Origin: Pedobacter sp. UBA2067 | Lineage (GTDB): Bacteria; Bacteroidota; Bacteroidia; Sphingobacteriales; Sphingobacteriaceae | Assembly (NCBI GenBank): GCA_002333205.1 | Contig: DDAD01000166.1 | Coordinates: 13,892-21,097 of the forward strand | Length of the DNA: 7,206 nt | Direction of reading: 5' to 3' | In this document: piece by piece, positions 1-4,258 of the stretch | How positions within the stretch are numbered: position 1 is the first letter of the stretch | How the letters are laid out: every line of letters starts with the position of its first letter | Position numbers and translations under genes: made by a program | Notes under the pieces: model-generated | What the model was told of the DNA's origin: nothing | Databases searched by the model: none | Seen by the model: the letters and a program-made list of their open reading frames with translations, nothing else

Positions 1-414
1 CAAACAATATTGACCATCGAAGATCAGGAAGAAAAGGTTTACGCATTTTTAAACCTCATTCCAGACTATGCGCCAGGAGAAGCTACGTACGACCTTATCC
101 GGAAAGTCACAGATGCACCGAATGGCATTCTTGATATGCTACTTTCCATGACTTTCCTATACCTGAAAGAGGAAGGTTACCAATCGGTAAACATGGGACT
201 AGCACCGCTGTCGGGAATGGAAGACGTGAATGTTACTCAGAAGACCATCAAATATGCCTACGAGAACTTTAGGATTTTTGGACAGTTTAAAGGTTTACGA
301 CGCTATAAAGAAAAGTTCCTGCCGCGCTGGGAAAAGAAATACCTGATCTACAGTCACAATTACCACTTGCTGCAGGTACCAAGAGCTTTAAAGCGTGTTT
401 CTGAAGGCAATTAG
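1..414 (+). CDS. mprF: C-terminal part of MprF-like aminoacyl-phosphatidylglycerol synthase (5' end outside window)
   Basis: Only the last 137 residues are visible; the reading frame is open to the left edge, so the TTG at position 10 is not a real start. MprF proteins transfer an amino acid (usually Lys or Ala) from aminoacyl-tRNA to phosphatidylglycerol and flip the product, lowering the negative charge of the membrane. The piece matches the end of the cytosolic synthase (DUF2156, GNAT-like) domain: DAPNG at visible residues 38-42, a FLYLKEEGY segment, MGLAPLSG at 65-72, and the hallmark end GLRRYKEKFLPRWEKKYLIY at 98-117. The membrane flippase part would lie upstream. The stop codon TAG overlaps the stop of the minus-strand VirJ-like gene, a family known to degrade aminoacyl-PG, which supports the assignment. 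Which amino acid is used, and whether PG is the acceptor in this organism, cannot be read from this fragment. Confidence 0.85.
   Translation, partial: QTILTIEDQEEKVYAFLNLIPDYAPGEATYDLIRKVTDAPNGILDMLLSMTFLYLKEEGYQSVNMGLAPLSGMEDVNVTQKTIKYAYENFRIFGQFKGLRRYKEKFLPRWEKKYLIYSHNYHLLQVPRALKRVSEGN
411..414. other. Shared stop-codon tetranucleotide TTAG at a convergent junction
   Basis: TAG at 412-414 ends the plus-strand mprF-like gene, and the complement of 411-413 (TAA) ends the minus-strand VirJ-like gene. The two coding regions therefore overlap by four bases, and any terminator hairpin must lie inside the opposing coding sequence. Confidence 0.9.
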
Positions 415-1097
415 AGTTCCTGAATAATGGTCCGGGCGATCAGCGTTACATCATCATTGTACTTGTGCGATCCTGGAACGAGCACCTTCTTAAGCTTTGC
501 ACTGGGTTTAATAGCGGGATAGAAGTCACTGCCTTCGGTTGCACCGAAGATGCAAAGTACTGGCGCCGGACTTTTAAGCAGTTGCGGATAAACTTTATAT
601 GGATCTTTGTCTGTACTGCCCATGCCAAGCATGTTACTGATCTTCGTCACGAAGCTGGTTGAAAAACCCGGCGACAAAAGTGCTACAGCTCTAAGCTTTG
701 AGGAGGTACCTTCAGGAAGTAAAGGTGGCAGGAAAGCACCCACATCGGCGCCAAAAGAGTAACCCAGCAGCGCAAAACTACTCTTATTCCATTGCCTCAT
801 ATAGTGATCAATGAACTGGCGCGCATCCTTTGCAAATTGCACCGGCGTTTTCTTCTCCCAGAAATACTTCCTGGTATCAAGGGCAACAACGGCATAGCCT
901 TGATCATTTAGCGTCTTGATCAAACTTTTGGAGAAGCTATTCATACCGCCGTCACCGGTTAGGTAAACCAACATGGGTTTGGGACCAGCTTTTGGGAAGC
1001 TGTGCAATGGAAGATCAGCTTGGGCCCTTGCCTGAAATGCGAAGGGATTAAACGTGAGGCAGACGATACAGCAAATTGTCGTTAAAAATGATTTCAT
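411..1097 (-). CDS. Secreted VirJ/AcvB-family alpha/beta hydrolase (second gene of pair)
   Basis: This 228-residue protein belongs to the VirJ family (PF06057) of periplasmic serine hydrolases. Family members AcvB of Agrobacterium (lysyl-PG hydrolase) and, by similar context, PA0919 of Pseudomonas aeruginosa (alanyl-PG hydrolase) remove amino acids from aminoacylated phosphatidylglycerol. Visible features: a hydrophobic signal peptide over residues 4-21 with a likely signal peptidase I site after ARA at 23-25; the oxyanion-side motif TGDGG at 47-51; DTRKYFW at 74-80; the nucleophile elbow GYSFGAD with Ser114; an acidic candidate at Glu188 or Asp191 after the CIFGATE strand; and the catalytic His211 in PGSHKY. 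Cys residues in the signal region lack a lipobox, so a soluble periplasmic product is inferred. The ATG at 1097 overlaps the TGA of the upstream paralogue as ATGA, suggesting translational coupling. The substrate is inferred from family and neighbourhood. Confidence 0.88.
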   Translation of the reverse strand: MKSFLTTICCIVCLTFNPFAFQARAQADLPLHSFPKAGPKPMLVYLTGDGGMNSFSKSLIKTLNDQGYAVVALDTRKYFWEKKTPVQFAKDARQFIDHYMRQWNKSSFALLGYSFGADVGAFLPPLLPEGTSSKLRAVALLSPGFSTSFVTKISNMLGMGSTDKDPYKVYPQLLKSPAPVLCIFGATEGSDFYPAIKPSAKLKKVLVPGSHKYNDDVTLIARTIIQEL

Positions 1098-1831
1098 CGT
1101 AGCTTTAAGGAACGTAATTTTAGGAATGTATTAACTATTTTTTGACTTTCTGAAGGCTCATAATGATGGTCTCCGGAAAGCAATGTAAGGTGGAAATTCC
1201 GCTTGTTGATTTCCGATAAAGGCTTTGGATTTTCATTTTCACCATAAAAGCAATAAACTGGTATCCGGATCTTCTGCACCTCTGGCCCCACTTTGAAAGT
1301 CTTGTTATCACCCGATAAATTGAGAAGATCTGTAGTATGAACCATAAAATCGGTGCTTGCAAAAGGAGAAAAGAGCCCAATAGCGATTACGGCCCGTTTT
1401 GTAGGCGCAGGAAGCCTGTTGTATATAAAGGGAATTACATCTGCACCGAAGGAATAACCGGCAAGGTATATCCGGCTTGCACGATATTGCTTGGTGTAAT
1501 GCAGGATCAGCCGTCTAACATCTTCGGCCGTCTGTGCCGGACTTCGCTGCTCCCAAAAGTAGCTCCGGGAGTTCAATCCAACCACGTGATAGCCCTTTTT
1601 AGCAAAACCTGCCGCCAGCTGATCATTAAATTCCAGCCAGCCGCCATCCCCCGACATCAATATCAATAACCGTCGGGAGTTTTCGTTTTCTGCGGGATAT
1701 AAAACAACAGGAAGGTCCAGTTCATTACTTTGTTCACCCTGATGTTTACTGAAACGGTTTCGTTTCATAATGCTGCAGCTGCTCAGCAATAATATATAAG
1801 CGATGCCCAGCACCGGTATCCAACGCCTCAT
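1094..1831 (-). CDS. VirJ/AcvB-family alpha/beta hydrolase, predicted lipoprotein (first gene of pair)
   Basis: This 245-residue paralogue of the next gene shows the same family layout: SGDGGW at 60-65, NSRSYFW at 87-93, the nucleophile elbow GYSFGAD at 125-131 with Ser127, an acidic candidate in YGENE (196-200), and His222 in GDHHY aligned with the catalytic histidine of its neighbour. Unlike the neighbour, it has a type II signal: hydrophobic residues 5-18 followed by the lipobox L-S-S-C, with Cys19 as lipidation site. The residues after the cysteine (S-I-M-K-R-N-R) are basic rather than acidic, so they do not resemble the lipoprotein surface-export signal known from Bacteroidota; a periplasm-facing anchor is inferred. 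The proposed role is hydrolysis of aminoacylated lipid made by the adjacent MprF-like enzyme. The ATG at 1831 is chosen because it immediately precedes the signal sequence. It is the first gene of a two-gene unit. Confidence 0.88.
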   Translation of the reverse strand: MRRWIPVLGIAYILLLSSCSIMKRNRFSKHQGEQSNELDLPVVLYPAENENSRRLLILMSGDGGWLEFNDQLAAGFAKKGYHVVGLNSRSYFWEQRSPAQTAEDVRRLILHYTKQYRASRIYLAGYSFGADVIPFIYNRLPAPTKRAVIAIGLFSPFASTDFMVHTTDLLNLSGDNKTFKVGPEVQKIRIPVYCFYGENENPKPLSEINKRNFHLTLLSGDHHYEPSESQKIVNTFLKLRSLKLR

Positions 1832-1922
1832 GTAAATGTGTGTGTTTTGGAGTATAGCGTTACAAAAAACACACCAATGTCTCTTAAAACAGGCTGGGAA
1901 GATGGAGCTTGTGGGTAGATCA
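1832..1922. other. Intergenic region between DUF763 gene end and VirJ-pair start
   Basis: These 91 bases separate the stop of the DUF763 gene from the start of the lipoprotein gene on the same strand. They hold the inverted repeat described separately. There is no clear intrinsic terminator (no GC-rich stem followed by a T run on the minus strand), so read-through from the upstream unit into the VirJ pair is possible. Confidence 0.5.
1840..1874 (-). repeat. 9-bp perfect inverted repeat in the leader of the VirJ pair
   Basis: GTGTGTTTT (1840-1848) and AAAACACAC (1866-1874) are perfect inverted copies separated by 17 bases. The repeat ends eight bases before the start codon of the lipoprotein gene. 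It may be an operator for a dimeric regulator or an mRNA hairpin near the ribosome-binding region. The loop contains TATACT on the minus strand, a weak -10-like element, but I see no full TAnnTTTG match. The repeat is seen directly; its function is a guess. Confidence 0.4.
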
Positions 1923-3125
1923 TCAAAATAACTTTAACTGCTGATCTTTGGGTGGCTTTGCATCGCCAAAAACGGTTTTACCGCCATATTTCCAGGATTC
2001 ACGGCGCTCTCTTTCAAGTACGGCATCAAAGTTCTGGTTAGGCGTAAATCCCTGCTCGGCCATTCTTGAGAGCTCGGAAAGTTTACGAATGGCCTGCAAC
2101 TTATCTGCTTGCCCCACTTTGGCTTTCTGGACTGCCCTGCTGAGTACAGCAATGGTTTCATCATAAACTTTCAGGGGAACAGGAAAAGGATGGCCGTCTT
2201 TGCCGCCATGAGCGAAGGAAAAGCGTGCAGGATCCTGAAATCTCGAGGGCGTACCATAGATAACCTCGCTCACCAGGGCCATGGACTGGAGTGTACGTGG
2301 TCCCATCCCTTCCAGCATTAGTAAAGACTCAAAATCCGCAGGCTGTTTTTCATGCGTCAGCCAGAGCATTGCGCCCAGCCTTTTTAGATCCACATCTTTG
2401 GCGGTCACCTCGTGGTGATCGGGCATTTTGAGGTGACGGATTTCCGTTAGCATACGTTGCGGATCCTCTTGAGTCATGGAGAGCATAGCCTGCTGTGCGG
2501 GTAGAGCCGCCTTAGCAGCCAGGTTAATGATCTGTCCCTGGTTTTGGCCAGCGATACCGGAATGTGGGTCCGACACGAAGGAGTTCAGATCTGCAGAATG
2601 CCAGTGATACCTGCGAGCTGTTGCACTGTCCGGGCGCATGCCTTGTTGTACCACGGTCCATTTACCGGTTTGATCTACGATAAAGCTATGCAGGTACAAC
2701 TGAAAGCCATCCTGAACAGCAGTATTATCCACCTTTGCACTAAGCCTGCTTGATCTGGCAAGTGCATCCCCGGCGATACCGGCGAAAGCACCGTAGCGAA
2801 TCAACTCTGCAGGTGTTTCGCGCGACTGCTTACCTTTTCCACCACAAATGTAAAGTCCCAGGCTTTTAGCATGGGGGTTTATGGCCTTCTTTAAAGCACC
2901 CATTACCGAGGTGGTGATGCCTGAGGAATGCCAGTCCATGCCCATGACCGCACCAAAACTCTGGAACCAGAATGGATCGCCCAGCCGCTGCAACATCGCA
3001 GCAGTACCAAACTCTTCTACAATGGCTTCTGTAATTGCAAGTCCCAACGTAGACATGCGTTCCGCAAGCCACATCGGTACTTGTCCATAATGTAGTGGCA
3101 GATCTGCCGATCCTGAACGTTTCAT
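1923..3125 (-). CDS. DUF763 family protein, predicted DNA-metabolism role
   Basis: This 400-residue protein matches the DUF763 family (PF05559), common in archaea and scattered in bacteria, without an assigned activity that I know. Visible blocks typical of the family: SADLPLH near the start (6-12), DPFWFQSFG (50-58), DWHSSG (64-69), a glycine/lysine-rich GGKGKQSRETP (95-105), KVDNTAVQDGFQLY (131-144), VVQQGM (158-163), RRYHWH (171-176), and DPARFSFAHGGKDGHPFPVP (298-317). Residues 268-290 (LLMLEGMGPRTLQ and following) look like a helix-hairpin-helix, a non-specific DNA-binding element. The C-terminus is basic and ends with QLKLF (396-400), close to the bacterial beta-clamp-binding pentapeptide QL[SD]LF. 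Many conserved His, Asp and Lys residues would suit a metal-dependent enzyme, but no known nuclease motif is evident. It starts 4 bases after the HAD gene stop, so the two are probably cotranscribed. Length is normal for the family; no sign of damage. Confidence 0.85.
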   Translation of the reverse strand: MKRSGSADLPLHYGQVPMWLAERMSTLGLAITEAIVEEFGTAAMLQRLGDPFWFQSFGAVMGMDWHSSGITTSVMGALKKAINPHAKSLGLYICGGKGKQSRETPAELIRYGAFAGIAGDALARSSRLSAKVDNTAVQDGFQLYLHSFIVDQTGKWTVVQQGMRPDSATARRYHWHSADLNSFVSDPHSGIAGQNQGQIINLAAKAALPAQQAMLSMTQEDPQRMLTEIRHLKMPDHHEVTAKDVDLKRLGAMLWLTHEKQPADFESLLMLEGMGPRTLQSMALVSEVIYGTPSRFQDPARFSFAHGGKDGHPFPVPLKVYDETIAVLSRAVQKAKVGQADKLQAIRKLSELSRMAEQGFTPNQNFDAVLERERRESWKYGGKTVFGDAKPPKDQQLKLF

Positions 3126-3129
3126 CTGT

Positions 3130-3744
3130 TTATCCGAATTTCAACTGGTCTACACGAACCCAGTGCATTCCTGCAGCTTCTGCAGCTTGTACGCCTGGTC
3201 GTCCATCTTCAAAAACAAGGCACTTTCCGGGTTCTACACCAAGAAGTTCCGCAGCTCTTAAAAATGGATCAGGATAGGGCTTGCCACGTTCAGTATCTCC
3301 GGCGCAAACCAGGACTTCTACCAACTCGCGAATGCCTAATACCTCCAAGGTCCTTTCAATTGCCGCGGTATCTCCGCCGGAAACCACTGCAATACGCTTT
3401 TTACCGGCATTTGCTTTTAAGTGATCAACTACATGCGTTACGGGTTTTATTTCCTCCAGATACCTATCGGCAAAAATCGCCGCTTTCCGCACTTTGAATT
3501 CTGCAGGCACGAGACTGCAGTTATACCTGGTATTGATTTCTTCAACCACATTGGCGATAGGCCAACCTGCAAGTTCATCAATAATTGCAGGGTCAAATAT
3601 TACATTGTGTTCTTTAGCTGCATCAACGTAAGATTCTGTGTGTGCTGCCATATTATCGGCAAGGGTACCATCGCAGTCATAAAGAAAAGCCTGGTAATCA
3701 CCTGCTGTGAGTTCACATAGTTTATCAAATTTGGATTGCTCCAT
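3130..3744 (-). CDS. HAD superfamily phosphatase, beta-phosphoglucomutase/YqaB-like
   Basis: With the ATG at 3744 this is a 204-residue HAD subfamily IA hydrolase, a cytosolic phosphatase or phosphomutase acting on small phosphorylated compounds. All four HAD motifs are present: YDCDGTLAD with nucleophile Asp23 and Asp25; a helical cap at about 30-100; VVSGG with Ser122; GKPYPDP with Lys155; and VFEDGRPGVQAAEAAG with Glu179-Asp180. Where the relatives usually have EDS, this protein has EDG, a tolerated change. A reading frame extends to an ATG at 3819, but the extra 25 residues are unlike HAD N-termini and include the promoter-like element at 3765-3772, so the shorter start is preferred. The gene is the first of a unit with DUF763 (4-base gap). 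Substrate unknown; a sugar phosphate or a nucleotide-type product are both possible. Confidence 0.88.
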   Translation of the reverse strand: MEQSKFDKLCELTAGDYQAFLYDCDGTLADNMAAHTESYVDAAKEHNVIFDPAIIDELAGWPIANVVEEINTRYNCSLVPAEFKVRKAAIFADRYLEEIKPVTHVVDHLKANAGKKRIAVVSGGDTAAIERTLEVLGIRELVEVLVCAGDTERGKPYPDPFLRAAELLGVEPGKCLVFEDGRPGVQAAEAAGMHWVRVDQLKFG

Positions 3745-3764
3745 AAGTAAGTTCTTTTTTGCGT

Positions 3765-3798
3765 CAAAATTACGACAATTATACTCCTGACCGGACAA
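3765..3798 (-). promoter_or_regulatory. Candidate Bacteroidota-type promoter for the HAD-DUF763 unit
   Basis: On the minus strand, TAATTTTG (complement of 3765-3772) is an exact match to the Bacteroidota -7 consensus TAnnTTTG. A TTG at the complement of 3796-3798 lies 23 bases upstream, at the long end of spacing described for Flavobacterium promoters. Transcription would start about 10-15 bases before the ATG at 3744, giving a short leader. This supports 3744 rather than 3819 as the start codon. The -7 match is strong; the -33 match is weak. Confidence 0.5.
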
Positions 3799-3806
3799 CC
3801 CCGGTC
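3789..3806. repeat. Inverted repeat GACCGG-N6-CCGGTC over the -33 region
   Basis: Two perfect 6-bp inverted arms (3789-3794 and 3801-3806) are separated by six bases. The spacer contains the candidate -33 TTG of the minus-strand promoter, which is where a repressor would be expected to bind. The symmetry is seen directly; a regulatory role is inferred. Confidence 0.4.
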
Positions 3807-3829
3807 TGCTGAATGTCAAGCTTCATAAA

Positions 3830-3841
3830 ACAAAGCTTTGT
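3830..3841. repeat. 12-bp perfect palindrome ACAAAGCTTTGT
   Basis: The palindrome lies 18 bases before the start codon of the small membrane protein gene, in the divergent gap. Another AAGCTT lies 15 bases to the left of the central one (3818-3823). It could be an operator for the plus-strand gene or chance in an AT-rich leader. No convincing TAnnTTTG promoter was found for that gene. Confidence 0.3.
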
Positions 3842-3859
3842 GCCATTTGTAATATTACC

Positions 3860-4258
3860 ATGAACCAAGAGCATGAATTATTCTGGCTTTTTATACTCGC
3901 CATACCTGTTGCAAGCATTGCCTGGACAGTTACCCACGAAGAAGTATTCAGAGAACCACGGGAATATTGTGTCAGGCAATCTAAAGAGGCACCAAGACTT
4001 TTAAAGCGGAAGTTTTTCTACCTATTCACCTGCGAGTTCTGTTTCAGCCACTATGTAACCGTGCTGATCCTGCTTTTAACCAATTACAAGTTGTATCATG
4101 ATGATTGGCGCGGCTATATCCTCTCGGGATTCTCCCTGGTTTGGATTGCCAACTTTTACATGAGTATCTATAATAAGATCCGTATAGACCTTAAAACTGG
4201 AAAGCTAATCTCCAAAAAGGAAGAAAACAGGCTTAATGAGCAGAAAAAGGAAGACTAA
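3860..4258 (+). CDS. Small membrane protein with a CxxC motif, DUF1360-like
   Basis: This 132-residue protein has three predicted hydrophobic segments: about 7-24, 64-75 and 86-105. Between the first two is a basic stretch with THEEVFREPREYC (25-37), then FTCEFCFSHY with Cys58, Cys61 and His64 at the membrane entry of the second segment. The order (membrane helix, an acidic 'EExFxExRE' block, then a LxTCxFCxSH block at the next helix) recalls small phage and bacterial membrane proteins of the DUF1360 type, whose function is not known to me. The C-terminal 25 residues are highly charged (KKEENRLNEQKKED) and probably cytosolic. The ATG at 3860 is the only sensible start; the next Met is at residue 101. 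No Shine-Dalgarno sequence is seen. It is divergent from the HAD gene and convergent on treY-malQ, so it is probably expressed alone. Family assignment is tentative; the CxxC could bind metal or undergo redox change. Confidence 0.75.
   Translation: MNQEHELFWLFILAIPVASIAWTVTHEEVFREPREYCVRQSKEAPRLLKRKFFYLFTCEFCFSHYVTVLILLLTNYKLYHDDWRGYILSGFSLVWIANFYMSIYNKIRIDLKTGKLISKKEENRLNEQKKED
4255..4258. other. Shared stop-codon tetranucleotide CTAA at a convergent junction
   Basis: TAA at 4256-4258 ends the small membrane protein gene and the complement of 4255-4257 (TAG) ends the treY-malQ fusion. As at 411-414, coding regions overlap by four bases and no intergenic terminator is possible. Confidence 0.9.

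Noticed and set aside
10..12. TTG as start of the mprF-like gene
   Set aside because: The frame is open to the window edge and the homology belongs to the end of a much larger protein; it is a truncated gene, not a small one.
1337..1669. Plus-strand open frame of 110 codons inside the lipoprotein gene
   Set aside because: It lies antisense to a well-supported VirJ-family gene and its translation has no recognisable domain.
1840..1874. Inverted repeat as intrinsic terminator of the DUF763 gene
   Set aside because: The stem is AT-rich with a long loop and is followed on the minus strand by ACATTTAC rather than a T run; its place next to a start codon fits a leader element better.
2866..3072. 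Minus-strand 68-codon frame inside the DUF763 gene
   Set aside because: Overlaps the strongly conserved DUF763 frame; its His/Cys-rich translation is typical of an out-of-frame reading.
3745..3819. N-terminal extension of the HAD protein to an ATG at 3819
   Set aside because: The 25 extra residues do not look like a HAD N-terminus, and the stretch contains the exact TAnnTTTG promoter element, so it is more likely untranslated upstream DNA.
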